Positions 23,580 to 32,535 of a stretch of DNA of 64,000 bases are shown one piece after another. Positions within the stretch are counted from its first letter, which is position 1. Every line of letters begins with the position of its first letter. The notes below the pieces were generated by a model. That model saw nothing but the letters and a program-made list of their open reading frames with translations, did no database searches and was not told the origin of the DNA. The stretch spans positions 138,594 to 202,593 of the forward strand of contig JAWSVK010000020.1 of NCBI GenBank assembly GCA_033851955.1, given 5' to 3'. This stretch comes from Profundibacter sp033851955. GTDB taxonomy: Bacteria; Pseudomonadota; Alphaproteobacteria; Rhodobacterales; Rhodobacteraceae. A program made the position numbers and the translations under genes.

Positions 23580-26141
23580 ATGAAGCCAAATTTCGCCCTC
23601 GACCTCAGCCATGATGGCATCGGCCTGCTCCATCGTGGTGCAGACGACTGGCATAGTGTTGGTAACGTGTCACTGGATGATCCCGAATTCAGCGAAAAAT
23701 TAGGCTTTTTGCGCCAAACGGCAGCGGCGCTTGAAAGCAGCGGCTTGACCACCAAACTGGTGATCCCAAACTCGCAAATTCGCTTTATCACCGCCGAGGC
23801 CCCCGGGCCAACAGATGCAGACCGCAATGACCAGGTTCGCCAAGCACTTATCGGCACAACCCCCTACCCCATCGAGGAATTGGTTTTCGACTGGACCAAA
23901 TCCAGCGATTCAAAGGACGACGCTGGAAATGCTACCGTCCATGTGGCCGCCGTGGCACGTGAAACTTTGGAAGAGGCCGAAGGCTTTGCCAAAGAGCACG
24001 GTTTCAATCCGGTTTCATTTGTAGCCACCCCAAACCCCGGAACATTTTCAACGGCCGAGCCGTTTTTTGGGGCCAGTGCGTCGAGTAAAACGCTGCTAGA
24101 AAAAGCAGTAACGGTTGAGCCCGACGTCAAAGCAATTCGAGTTTTAGGGGCAGCATATTCCAAGGCTCCCGCGAGTGATGCGGAGGAGACGCCCCCCGCC
24201 TCAGATCCGAGTGCGGCCCTAATGCTTGAAATCGATGCGGCGGTTTTAGCAGAGCCTGAACAAGGACCGGAAACCAAAGCCGAACCGGAAATTATTTCGG
24301 AACCCGTACCAGAAACCACACCTGATCCAGAACAGGCTCCAAAGCTTGAGGAGCCTGAAGCCACACTGATCGATGAGCCAGCGCCGTCAGGTGTCACTGC
24401 AGCGCAATTACCAGATCTGGATGATCCGATCCCAGACGCCCCCGTCGCCGCATTTTCAACCCGCCGCGAAACCAAGGTCCCAACCGATGATGGCCAAGCA
24501 TTGCAGCGCATTGAAAGCATTGAATCCAGGCTGGCCATCCTGCCCGAAGGTAGAACCTCGCGGGCCCCAAAATTGTCAGGCGCACGCCGTGGAACCGAGA
24601 AAAGCGTACCAGAACCCAGCTTGCGCACGCCACCGCCTCTCGCTGCCAAATCACCAGCTAAGCCCCCAAAAGCAACCCGCAGCCCGGCAAATGTCATACC
24701 ACCATCGGCCCCCGCCGCTCTGATAGATTTGTCAGGAACAGCAACCCCAGCCGCCTATCCAGAAACCAAGTCCGAAGAGCAGGCAATGACCGTATTTGGG
24801 GCGCGCAGAAAACCTGCACAGGCTGGTAAACCACGCTATTTGGGTCTGTCTTTGATGGTTGCGTTGTTGGTGATTTTAGGCGGCATCGGCCTGTGGTCCA
24901 CCTTTTTCTTAGGCGGCGAAACAGCATCGCGACAAAGCGAGCAAAATCAAACCCTGTCAACTGAGGCCAGCACAGACCCTGTCGGCGAAGCCCTCGCCAT
25001 GTTGACAGAACCCACAATCCGACGCGGAACCGATAACGGTGAAATCCTCGCGCCCGCACCGCTCGGCACTGTCGAGGCACCCGAAATTACAACCGAAGCC
25101 GTCTCCGCTGACCCGCAATTACTGCCAACTGGCATTGCCAACACGCCGCTCTCACCCCAAGCCGCACTAGCGGCCTATGAAGACACCGGCATCTGGCAAC
25201 TGGCGCCCAAACTGCCTAGCGCCATGCGCGAAGACGAAATCGATACGCTTTATATCACCTCGGTTGATCCACATATCACCTCGCAAGATGCAATCGCATT
25301 GCCGGAATTCTCCGGCTCAAGCAGCGACGTCACCCTTGAACTACAAGGATCGCCCGCCGCGCAAAGCGAAGCCTTTGTGCTTGATGCGCGCGGCTTGGTT
25401 ATCCCGAGTATTGAGGGCACACTGACGCCGGATGGCGTGATGATATTCGCCGGTCCTCCCCCTAGAAAACCCGGAATTCGCGGCAACAGGGTGCCCCAAG
25501 TGGTCGTGGAGCCTGACCTGACTGTGGCTGGTTTCAGGCCCAAACCACGCCCTGCAAATTTGGTACAGCAATCCGAAACTGCTCAAGAAACCGAACAATT
25601 GGGCGGCTACACTCGCCTGCAATTGGCCAGTTTGCGCCCAAAACCGCGCCCCTATGAGGTCCGCCCACCACAAAACGATGAACCGCCTACTGCTGATGAG
25701 CCTGTGGTTGCAGATACTCCCGCCGTGCCCGAAGGCCCCGTTTCGGCACTGGCAGTTGTGTTGTCCAGCGCCCCCAAACATCGACCTCGCGGATTTGCCA
25801 ATTTGGTGAAACGCAGCCGGGCCGCCGCGCCAAGTGAACGGGCCACCGCAGCGACCGCGGTGCCGCGCAATCAAACCGTTCAGCCCAGCGCCCCGACCCG
25901 CGCCTCAGTGGCGCGATTGGCCACCACCAAGAACGCCATCAACCTAAGACGCACCTCCTTGATCGGGGTATATGGTTCTCCCAGCAAGCGCCGCGCATTA
26001 GTGCGTTTGTCAAACGGGCGCTACGTCAAAGTGAAAGTCGGCGAGCGGGTCGACGGCGGCAAGGTCGCCGCCATTGGTCAAAGCGAGTTACGCTATGTCA
26101 AAGGCGGACGCACCATTGTCCTGCGGATGCCAAAATCCTGA
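23580..26141 (+). CDS. Large single-pass membrane protein with PilM/GspL-like and GspC/PilP-like ends
   Basis: An 853-residue protein. The N-terminal ~150 residues (LDLSHDGIGLLHRG, then LVIPNSQIRFITAEAPG, DQVRQALIGTTPYPIEELVFDW) look like the actin-like cytoplasmic fold of PilM or GspL. A long Pro/Glu/Ala-rich linker follows, then one transmembrane helix near residue 425 (YLGLSLMVALLVILGGIGLW) and a second periplasmic linker with three repeats of a RPKPRP-type motif. The final 60 residues (LIGVYGSPSKRRALVRL..., YVKVKVGERVDGGKVAAIG) resemble the HR domain of GspC or PilP. No pilus or secretion genes are adjacent. Function unknown; the domain matches are my reading of motifs and are not certain. 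Confidence 0.6.
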   Translation: MKPNFALDLSHDGIGLLHRGADDWHSVGNVSLDDPEFSEKLGFLRQTAAALESSGLTTKLVIPNSQIRFITAEAPGPTDADRNDQVRQALIGTTPYPIEELVFDWTKSSDSKDDAGNATVHVAAVARETLEEAEGFAKEHGFNPVSFVATPNPGTFSTAEPFFGASASSKTLLEKAVTVEPDVKAIRVLGAAYSKAPASDAEETPPASDPSAALMLEIDAAVLAEPEQGPETKAEPEIISEPVPETTPDPEQAPKLEEPEATLIDEPAPSGVTAAQLPDLDDPIPDAPVAAFSTRRETKVPTDDGQALQRIESIESRLAILPEGRTSRAPKLSGARRGTEKSVPEPSLRTPPPLAAKSPAKPPKATRSPANVIPPSAPAALIDLSGTATPAAYPETKSEEQAMTVFGARRKPAQAGKPRYLGLSLMVALLVILGGIGLWSTFFLGGETASRQSEQNQTLSTEASTDPVGEALAMLTEPTIRRGTDNGEILAPAPLGTVEAPEITTEAVSADPQLLPTGIANTPLSPQAALAAYEDTGIWQLAPKLPSAMREDEIDTLYITSVDPHITSQDAIALPEFSGSSSDVTLELQGSPAAQSEAFVLDARGLVIPSIEGTLTPDGVMIFAGPPPRKPGIRGNRVPQVVVEPDLTVAGFRPKPRPANLVQQSETAQETEQLGGYTRLQLASLRPKPRPYEVRPPQNDEPPTADEPVVADTPAVPEGPVSALAVVLSSAPKHRPRGFANLVKRSRAAAPSERATAATAVPRNQTVQPSAPTRASVARLATTKNAINLRRTSLIGVYGSPSKRRALVRLSNGRYVKVKVGERVDGGKVAAIGQSELRYVKGGRTIVLRMPKS

Positions 26142-26169
26142 AGCAGTAGTTCTTACCTAATGGCCCAGA

Positions 26170-27264
26170 CTATTCGGCCACCAATTCACCGCTTTCAATC
26201 TGCTCACGTTCAATCGATTCAAACAAGGCCTTAAAGTTACCTTCGCCAAACCCATCATCGCCCTTGCGTTGGATGAATTCGAAAAAGATTGGCCCGACCA
26301 CAGTTTTTGAGAAAATTTGCAGAAGAATACGGGTTTCGCCCCCGTCGTCCACACCCTCGCCGTCAATCAAAATGCCGTGTTTCATCATCTTGTCTAGCGG
26401 CTCCTGGTGGCCAACTACACGTGTTTTGCTCATTTCATAATAGGCTTTGGGCGGCCCCGGCATAAACTCCAACCCTTTATCGGCAATCGCGTTTGTAGAG
26501 CCATAGATATCGTCCGTCCCCACAGCAATATGCTGAATTCCCTCGCCATTATAGCGTTTTAGATAGGCCACAATCTGCCCCTTTTCACCGCGATCCTCGT
26601 TGATCGGAATACGGATGCGCCCGCATGGTGACGTTAATGCGCGGCTCCGCAGGCCGGTAAATTTTCCCTCAATATCGAAAAAGCGGATTTCGCGAAAATT
26701 GAACAGATCCGCGTAGAATTTGAACCACTTGTCCATATTGCCTTTGTGCACATTGTGGGTCAGGTGATCGAGATAGTAAAACCCATCGCCCGCAGGATGT
26801 GCGGCCTCGATCCAGTCAAATTCAGCATTATACGGGCTGGTATCAAAATACTGATCAATGAAATAAAGCAGCGAACCACCGATCCCCAAAACCGCAGGCA
26901 CGTCCATGGTTTTATCATCCGCCGTATAGGGCACTGCGCCCTTTGAAACCGCATGGTCAAACGCCTTTTGCGCATCCACCACCCTCCACGCCATCGAAGG
27001 CGCACAGGGGCCGTGTTCCGCCACAAACCGCATCCCAAACGAACCCGGTTCAGCGTTCAACAGATAACTAACATCGCCCTGTTTCCACAACTCAATTGCT
27101 TTGGTCTTGTGATTGGCTACATGTTGATAGCCCATCTTCGCGAACACTTCGCGCAGCTTCTGGGGGTCGTCATGGGCGAACTCAACAAATTCGAAACCAT
27201 CGGTTCCAGCTGGGTTTTCGGCGTTGATAACGGATCTTGGGGCGTTGTGCGGGAATGGTCCCAT
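26170..27264 (-). CDS. hppD: 4-hydroxyphenylpyruvate dioxygenase
   Basis: A 364-residue non-heme Fe(II) dioxygenase that turns 4-hydroxyphenylpyruvate into homogentisate in tyrosine breakdown. It has two vicinal-oxygen-chelate modules; iron ligands are in YLDHLTHNV, EGIQHIAVG and FFEFIQRKGD. The C-terminal helix closing the active site is present. The ATG chosen follows AGGAGAG. It is divergent from an Lrp-type regulator. Confidence 0.96.
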   Translation of the reverse strand: MGPFPHNAPRSVINAENPAGTDGFEFVEFAHDDPQKLREVFAKMGYQHVANHKTKAIELWKQGDVSYLLNAEPGSFGMRFVAEHGPCAPSMAWRVVDAQKAFDHAVSKGAVPYTADDKTMDVPAVLGIGGSLLYFIDQYFDTSPYNAEFDWIEAAHPAGDGFYYLDHLTHNVHKGNMDKWFKFYADLFNFREIRFFDIEGKFTGLRSRALTSPCGRIRIPINEDRGEKGQIVAYLKRYNGEGIQHIAVGTDDIYGSTNAIADKGLEFMPGPPKAYYEMSKTRVVGHQEPLDKMMKHGILIDGEGVDDGGETRILLQIFSKTVVGPIFFEFIQRKGDDGFGEGNFKALFESIEREQIESGELVAE

Positions 27265-27317
27265 GATATTCTCTCCTGTGCGCGAGTTACCCCGCAAGGA
27301 TATCAACATAGTAGCGC

Positions 27318-27335
27318 CAAATACGCGCATATTTG
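27318..27335. promoter_or_regulatory. Possible Lrp-type operator
   Basis: CAAATA-CGCGCA-TATTTG, an 18-bp palindrome with AT-rich arms, about midway in the 136-bp gap between hppD and the divergent Lrp/AsnC gene. Confidence 0.45.
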
Positions 27336-27400
27336 CTGGACTTTGGCTCTAAATGCGCGGCAATGTGGCTAGAAATGCAATACTAACGCGGAATTATCGC

Positions 27401-27859
27401 ATGACCTTAGACAAAATCGATGCAAACCTGTTGGCAGAGCTACAAAAAAACGCCCACCTGACTGCGGCGGAGCTTGGTGAAATGCTGGCCCTGTCTCCAT
27501 CACAAATCGGCCGCCGCCGCCAGCGGCTTGAGGCTGAAGGATACATCAGCAGCTACGGTGCAAAGCTGGACGCCAAACGTCTTGGCCTAACCGTTCAGGG
27601 GTTCGTGCAGGTGCAAATGGCGGCCCATGACAACAAGGCCGCCAGCGCGTTCGCCAGCCTAGTCACCCTGCGCCCCGAGGTGATCAGCGCTTGGACCTTA
27701 ACCGGCGAAGCCGACTATTTGCTGCATGTTTATTGCCAAGATCTGGCGGCCCTGAACATCTTTATCCAAGAAGTCCTGTTGCCCCACGCCGCCGTCGCCC
27801 GCGTGCAAAGCCAAATCGTTATGAACGAACTAAAGGCCGGCGCACCACTGCCGACCTAG
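27401..27859 (+). CDS. Lrp/AsnC family transcriptional regulator
   Basis: A 152-residue full-length Lrp protein: N-terminal helix-turn-helix (KIDANLLAELQKNAHLTAAELGEMLALSPSQIGRRRQRLEAEG split over residues 4-48), then a RAM ligand domain (ISAWTLTGEADYLLHVYC). The start fits the family N-terminus MTLDKIDANLL. Being divergent from hppD it probably regulates tyrosine or phenylalanine degradation, as in other proteobacteria. Confidence 0.92.
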   Translation: MTLDKIDANLLAELQKNAHLTAAELGEMLALSPSQIGRRRQRLEAEGYISSYGAKLDAKRLGLTVQGFVQVQMAAHDNKAASAFASLVTLRPEVISAWTLTGEADYLLHVYCQDLAALNIFIQEVLLPHAAVARVQSQIVMNELKAGAPLPT

Positions 27860-27860
27860 C

Positions 27861-27895
27861 TTCTTCTTGCCCTAAATACCTGCCGCGCGCAGCGC
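27861..27895 (+). repeat. Dispersed intergenic repeat, copy 2 (diverged)
   Basis: TTCTTCTTGCCCTAAATACC followed by a GC-rich half, directly after the Lrp gene stop and before the convergent cobT stop. Related to the copies at 3680 and 29767. Confidence 0.55.
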
Positions 27896-27902
27896 ATTCG
27901 AC

Positions 27903-28913
27903 CTAGCCGTCAGAAACACCGGCCTCGGCGAACGTAGACATCCCCGAATGGCAGGCAATCGCCCCTTTCAGCACGCCAATCGCCAGTGCAGCGCCGGAGC
28001 CTTCGCCCAACCGCATGCCCATTGCCAACAGTGGTTCTTTACCGAGGTATTTCAACACCATGCCATGCGCGCCTTCGGCTGAAACATGGCCCGCGACAGC
28101 GTGATCCAACGCGCCAGTGACGGTCTTTTCCAACACCGCCGCCGCCGCCGAGCAAATAAACCCGTCCAAAATCACTGGAATGCGCAAAGCACGCGCCCGT
28201 GCAATGGCCCCAACCATCGCCGCCAACTCACGCCCGCCCAAACAGCGCAACACCTGCAACGGGTCGTTCAGCACATCGGCATGACGCGCCAATCCTTCCG
28301 CCACAACGCGGGTTTTGTTCAACAATCCGGCGTCATCCACCCCGGTGCCGCGCCCTGTCCAATCCGCTGCCTCTCCACCAAACAGCGCCGTCGCAATGGC
28401 CGCCGCCGATGTTGTGTTGCCAATGCCCATTTCGCCCGTCACCAGCAAATCAGCCTGCGCATCAACCGCGTTCCAGCCTGTCAGCAATGCCGCCACGACG
28501 TCGACTTCGCTCATCGCCGCTGCCGTCGTAAAGTCCGCCGTCGGCCTGTCCAAATCCAATGCGTGCACGTCCATTTTCGCACCAAACGCCTTGGCCAATT
28601 GGTTGATCGCCGCGCCACCGTGTTGAAAATTCATCACCATTTGCGCCGTCACCTCGGCTGGAAACGCCGAAACCCCTTGCGCACAAACGCCGTGGTTGCC
28701 CGCAAATATGATAATCTGCGGCGCAGTCAACGCGGGCTTGGCATCACCGCGCCAACCGGCGTACCAGATCGCCAAATCCTCCAAGCGCCCCAAAGCCCCA
28801 GGCGGTTTGGTCAAATCACCATTGCGGGCCTGTGCACCGGCGCGCGCATCCTCATCTGTGGCAGGCATTTCATTTAGAATGGCGCGAAATTCGGCAAGCG
28901 TGGCAAAACTCAT
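27903..28913 (-). CDS. cobT: Nicotinate-nucleotide--dimethylbenzimidazole phosphoribosyltransferase
   Basis: A 336-residue CobT enzyme that activates the lower base for cobalamin as alpha-ribazole phosphate. Motifs: LTKPPGALGRLEDLA near the N-terminus, IFAGNHGV, GEMGIGNTTSAAA, GRGTGVDD, and the catalytic Glu region near the C-terminus (RLGEGSGAALA). The internal ATG was chosen because the longer frame runs toward cobS. The gene is divergent from cobS, the enzyme that uses its product. Confidence 0.95.
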   Translation of the reverse strand: MSFATLAEFRAILNEMPATDEDARAGAQARNGDLTKPPGALGRLEDLAIWYAGWRGDAKPALTAPQIIIFAGNHGVCAQGVSAFPAEVTAQMVMNFQHGGAAINQLAKAFGAKMDVHALDLDRPTADFTTAAAMSEVDVVAALLTGWNAVDAQADLLVTGEMGIGNTTSAAAIATALFGGEAADWTGRGTGVDDAGLLNKTRVVAEGLARHADVLNDPLQVLRCLGGRELAAMVGAIARARALRIPVILDGFICSAAAAVLEKTVTGALDHAVAGHVSAEGAHGMVLKYLGKEPLLAMGMRLGEGSGAALAIGVLKGAIACHSGMSTFAEAGVSDG

Positions 28914-28988
28914 AGCAGGTCCCTCGTTGATCTTTTGTTGTCTTATTGGTTTAACCCATCCCAAAGCGCAAGTTACAATGAAAAGGCC

Positions 28989-29753
28989 ATGTTAATGTCA
29001 AAACCCGACACGCCGCTGGTTATGCTCCAAGACATCCCTGCCGCAATTGGTTTGCTGAGCCGCCTGCCCGTCAAATCGGACGGCAAACGTGGCGCGGCCT
29101 GTGCGTGGGCCTTTCCTCTAACGGGGCTGGTCCTCGGGATAATCGCAGCCGCTATCAGCTGGGTCGCAACCGCGATTGGCCTTCCAAACAACCTGACAGC
29201 GGGCCTTGCGTTGGTCTCGCTGGTGGTCATGACCGGCGCCCTGCACGAGGACGGCTTGGCGGACAGCGTTGATGGGCTTTGGGGCGGCTGGGACAAGACC
29301 CGCCGCCTTGAGATCATGAAAGACAGCCACATTGGCGCTTACGGCGTGATCGCACTGGTGTTGTCGCTGGGCCTGCGCTGGACCGCCCTAACGGCGCTGG
29401 CGGATGCGGGGCTGCTCACGGCTGCCCTGATCGGAATTGCAACCCTATCGCGGTTGCCGATGGTGGTGGCAATGGCAACGATCCCCCATGCCCGCACAGA
29501 CGGGCTGTCCGCTAGCGTTGGCCGGGTCAAAGGGCCGACCGCATTGGTCGCAATCACGCTGACCATCCCGATCATCATTGTGCTGTTCGGATGGCCAGGC
29601 GTCATAGCCACAATTATCACTGCCCTTGCGGCAAGTGCAGTGATCCTAAGCGCTTTGCGTAAAATCGACGGCCAAACCGGCGACATACTGGGGGCTACAC
29701 AGCAAATCTCTGAAATCGCCGCCCTACTGGCCCTCACAGCAGCCCTGACTTAG
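28989..29753 (+). CDS. cobS: Adenosylcobinamide-GDP ribazoletransferase (cobalamin synthase)
   Basis: A 254-residue polytopic membrane enzyme that joins adenosylcobinamide-GDP to alpha-ribazole (phosphate). Family motifs: LLSRLPV, GALHEDGLADSVDGLWGG with the metal-binding acidic residues, and RRLEIMKDSHIGAYG. About six membrane segments follow. Two ATGs lie six bases apart (28989, 28995); the first has AAGG closer. With cobT it forms the nucleotide-loop assembly step. Confidence 0.95.
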   Translation: MLMSKPDTPLVMLQDIPAAIGLLSRLPVKSDGKRGAACAWAFPLTGLVLGIIAAAISWVATAIGLPNNLTAGLALVSLVVMTGALHEDGLADSVDGLWGGWDKTRRLEIMKDSHIGAYGVIALVLSLGLRWTALTALADAGLLTAALIGIATLSRLPMVVAMATIPHARTDGLSASVGRVKGPTALVAITLTIPIIIVLFGWPGVIATIITALAASAVILSALRKIDGQTGDILGATQQISEIAALLALTAALT

Positions 29754-29766
29754 ACTGCCGTTCCTA

Positions 29767-29799
29767 TTTTTGTTCTCTAAATATCCGCGCCGCAGGCAT
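29767..29799 (+). repeat. Dispersed intergenic repeat, copy 3
   Basis: This 33-bp segment (T-run, TTCTCTAAATATCCGCGCC, then GCAGGCAT) is identical, in reverse complement, to 43008-43040. It lies 14 bp after the cobS stop in the convergent gap with carD. Confidence 0.85.
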
Positions 29800-29800
29800 C

Positions 29801-29854
29801 AGCGCTTTGACCCTTTAGGGGCAAAGCGCTTGGGGCGCCGCCGTCAGGCGGCGC
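29801..29854 (-). terminator. Two hairpins downstream of carD
   Basis: GCGCCGCC-GTCA-GGCGGCGC at 29835-29854 and AGCGCTTTG paired with CAAAGCGCT at 29801-29830. Both are in the convergent cobS/carD gap. Neither is followed by a T run on the minus strand, so they may end either transcript or protect its 3' end. Confidence 0.45.
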
Positions 29855-29862
29855 AACCCGTT

Positions 29863-30381
29863 TTAGACAACTGGCACAATACGTGACATCAAAATATCAA
29901 TGATACCTTGGCGTGCATTATCTTCGCCATCACCTTCAACCGCTGCGAATTCACGAGTCAACCGCTCAAGAGCAGCCTCATATAGCTGGCGCTCAGAATA
30001 GCTCTGCTCACGCTGATCATCCGTGCGGTGCAAATCGCGCACAACCTCGGCAATCGCAATCAAATCACCAGAATTGATCTTTTGCTCGTATTCTTGTGCG
30101 CGACGCGACCACATGGCACGTTTCACCTTGGCCTTACCCTTTAGGGTCTTGTTGGCGTGCGCCACCACATCAGGCGACGACAACGCCCGCATGCCAACTT
30201 CGATCGCTTTGTTGGTGGGCACCTGCAATTTCATCTTATCTTTTTCAAACGAGATCACGTAAAGCTCCAGCTTGAACCCCGCAACCTCTTGTTCCTCAAC
30301 CGAAACCACCTTGCCCACACCATGGGACGGGTACACAACAAACTCGTTAGGACGAAAATCCAGCTTCTTTGACTTACTCAT
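29863..30381 (-). CDS. carD: CarD/CdnL family RNA polymerase-binding regulator
   Basis: A 172-residue CarD-type protein. The N-terminal Tudor-like domain that binds the RNA polymerase beta subunit is clear (FRPNEFVVYPSHGVGKVVSVEEQEV split around residue 20), followed by a helical C-terminal DNA-contacting domain (KRAMWSRRAQEYEQKINSGD, EVVRDLHR). It stabilises open promoter complexes and affects rRNA and stress promoters in related bacteria. It lies in the helicase-S4-ferredoxin-carD order common in this group, 264 bp after fdxA. Confidence 0.94.
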   Translation of the reverse strand: MSKSKKLDFRPNEFVVYPSHGVGKVVSVEEQEVAGFKLELYVISFEKDKMKLQVPTNKAIEVGMRALSSPDVVAHANKTLKGKAKVKRAMWSRRAQEYEQKINSGDLIAIAEVVRDLHRTDDQREQSYSERQLYEAALERLTREFAAVEGDGEDNARQGIIDILMSRIVPVV

Positions 30382-30645
30382 TCAGGCCACTTCCTTGCTT
30401 GATCCCACAGGTGCCAGATCTGGCATCCTTTAGGCGATAAGAAACCACCCATCAGGCAATCAACGCTGAGGGTGGCAATGTTATTTTACAATCTGTCTCT
30501 GCGCCTAATATAGCAGAAATTCTGCCCTATTTAAAGCGCAGCACGCAACGTGGTGTAATACTCGTTAGTTTCATGGCTGAAACAGTTAGATTCCAAGCCA
30601 AATTAGGTCCGAAATCCACCTCGTTTTGCCCCCTCTAACGAATCG

Positions 30646-30987
30646 CTATTCGTCGCCTTCGCCGGGTTTCTCTGAGAAATATTTCTCCAGTTTGCCTTCT
30701 TCGCCATCGCGCTCTTCGGCATCAGGCAACTGGTCTTTTTTCTCGATGATCACGGGCCACAGCTCGGAATATTTGCGGTTGAATTCAACCCATTTATCCG
30801 TGTCAGGCTCGGTATCAGGCCGGATCGCGTCGGCAGGGCATTCAGGTTCGCAAACGCCACAGTCGATACACTCATCCGGATGGATAACGAGCATGTTTTC
30901 ACCCTCGTAGAAACAGTCCACAGGACAAACTTCGACACAGTCGGTGTATTTGCAGGCGATGCAATTGTCGTTAACTATATAGGTCAT
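30646..30987 (-). CDS. fdxA: 7Fe ferredoxin FdxA
   Basis: A 113-residue ferredoxin with a [3Fe-4S] and a [4Fe-4S] cluster. The N-terminus has the pattern C-x-x-C-x4-D-C-x3-C-P (CIACKYTDCVEVCPVDCF), and the second site is CIDCGVCEPECP; the extra residues and acidic C-terminal extension are usual for the alphaproteobacterial FdxA. It transfers electrons in the cytoplasm; partner not identified here. Confidence 0.95.
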   Translation of the reverse strand: MTYIVNDNCIACKYTDCVEVCPVDCFYEGENMLVIHPDECIDCGVCEPECPADAIRPDTEPDTDKWVEFNRKYSELWPVIIEKKDQLPDAEERDGEEGKLEKYFSEKPGEGDE

Positions 30988-31039
30988 ATGAGCACTCTAG
31001 GATTTCTCTATCAGCGTCTAGCTATTCGTTTGCGAACAA

Positions 31040-31411
31040 TCAATCAAGGTATGACCCGCGCAAAAGACGCGCAGTGCGGCGATCTTTCTTGGTTGGACGA
31101 CCCTTTCGTTCAATCTCGGCAGATTTTGGAATTATTTCCTCAGGCGGCGTCAGGTCTTCATATAATGTTTGCGCCTCAGGGGCTGGCCCACGCCGCGCCC
31201 CGATCGCATTTATACGGATCACCTTGATTTGACGCGCTTGTGGGAACGTCAACGTATCCCCAGCCCCGACCATCACTGAAGGTTTGCCAATCCGATTGCC
31301 ATTCACCCGAACATGCCCACCGCTGACCAGTTTGGCCGCCAGCCCACGGGTTTTGAAAAACCGCGCGTGCCACAGCCATTTATCCACCCGTCCTTTTGCA
31401 ACAGTTTCCAT
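31040..31411 (-). CDS. hslR: S4-domain RNA-binding protein (Hsp15-like)
   Basis: A 123-residue protein whose N-terminal half is an S4 RNA-binding domain (RVDKWLWHARFFKTRGLAAKLVSGGHVRVNG), and whose C-terminus is basic (GRPTKKDRRTARLLRG). This is the Hsp15 architecture; E. coli Hsp15 binds the 50S subunit carrying a stalled peptidyl-tRNA. In related genomes it follows directly on the helicase gene, but here about 1.6 kb of AT-richer DNA lies between them. Confidence 0.88.
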   Translation of the reverse strand: METVAKGRVDKWLWHARFFKTRGLAAKLVSGGHVRVNGNRIGKPSVMVGAGDTLTFPQARQIKVIRINAIGARRGPAPEAQTLYEDLTPPEEIIPKSAEIERKGRPTKKDRRTARLLRGSYLD

Positions 31412-31663
31412 GTCAGCCCATCAAATAGCGCATCGGTTCCCTCTCAATCTTGGGGGGAGTTCTGATTGAGTTCAATGCAAAATGCAGTTGGTCACTGCTT
31501 ACCCACACGATCTTAGAGCGTCTTGGGGCAAATATGATGGCTTTTGTCGATCCGTGTTCCAATCACGTGTTGCCAAGAAGCACGGCAAAGCAACGCACGG
31601 AGCTAATACGATATCTAAATAGAAAAGGGGAAATAGTAAGCACGTAATTTTGAAGGAAATACC

Positions 31664-32050
31664 ATGCAATATGAATTCAGGTCTAAGACACTTACAGGCG
31701 CAGTGAGAAATAGCCTTGCACCTCAGCGGAAAAGATTTGAGTGCAAATCCAGCGTAACAATTGACTCAGATGTCGGGTCCTATAACTGGGACACACTATC
31801 AGTTTTCGTCGACAAAGGCTGACGCTATACGATTTCTTGGTCGGCAGGCGAAGCTGCCGGTGATGGGGGAGACTACGGTATCAACATTCGTTCTCGTGAT
31901 GGTCACGGTTCCTATAGAGGTTCGTTTCGCAGTTCTGATAGCTGGGGGTTTGTTGCCCAGTTGACTGGTGAAATTGAGTTCGATATCGGAATTTCACGCT
32001 CATTCCCATCTTTCATTCGTGATTACTCTGTCACAGTTGAGGTCGACTGA
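31664..32050 (+). pseudogene. ORF interrupted by one in-frame TGA
   Basis: Behind GAAGGAAATACC an ATG opens 128 codons that read smoothly except for TGA at 31820-31822 (codon 53, between DKG and RYTISW). The product looks beta-rich: SVTIDSDVGSYNW before the stop and SAGEAAGDGGDYGINIRS then FRSSDSWGFVAQL after it. A single nonsense change, for example from CGA or TGG, would restore it. No selenoprotein genes are visible, so recoding is unlikely. A preceding small ORF (31534-31647) may belong to the same insert but has little support. Confidence 0.55.
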
Positions 32051-32442
32051 GCTCCTGGATATTCGGGCATATCAGGCATATTTTCAAAGACAAATATGCC
32101 GTGCCTATCAAATTGCCCAATTTCAAAAAGAAACGCCGTGAGAATTGGGTAATGCCAGCGATACGCGTAATAAGACGTTCCGACAATCATCAACAAAAGC
32201 AAGGGCTTGCTAAAACGGCTCTGGGCCAACATGCATAGGAAAATCAAAGTTGGGATATAGAGCGCCAACAGATGTGATCCCGTGTAGATGTACCGGGGCC
32301 ACTCATAAGCTAAGATGAGCCGCACGAACTCGACTTGAAAAATCAACCCTGCACTCAGATGAAACACAACAAACGCGGCGACTTGCACGCTAAGCATGGT
32401 AGTCAAACCAGAAAGGAGATGGGTTTTAGGAGCTGTCTGCAT
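32023..32442 (-). CDS. Hypothetical membrane protein, tandem paralogue A
   Basis: A 139-residue protein with about three hydrophobic segments, clearly related to the next gene upstream. Shared stretches include IQVAAFVVFHLS / VQVAAFVVFHLS, then SRFSKPLLLLM / SRYSKPLLALM, and a C-terminal pattern of F-x-F-x-N/D-MP followed by YP. No family recognised. Its 3' end overlaps the broken ORF on the other strand. It belongs to an AT-richer insert between helicase and hslR. Confidence 0.65.
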   Translation of the reverse strand: MQTAPKTHLLSGLTTMLSVQVAAFVVFHLSAGLIFQVEFVRLILAYEWPRYIYTGSHLLALYIPTLIFLCMLAQSRFSKPLLLLMIVGTSYYAYRWHYPILTAFLFEIGQFDRHGIFVFENMPDMPEYPGAQSTSTVTE

Positions 32443-32535
32443 GAGGGTTTGTCACATCTTTTTGTAAACTTTTGGTTACTCAAAATTATTGGGGCTGATT
32501 TGCGCAGACCGCAAGTTGCCAGACGGTCCAGTCGA

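Noticed and set aside
31820..31822. TGA as a selenocysteine codon
   Set aside because: No SECIS-like stem directly after the codon and no selenocysteine machinery in the window; a nonsense mutation is simpler.
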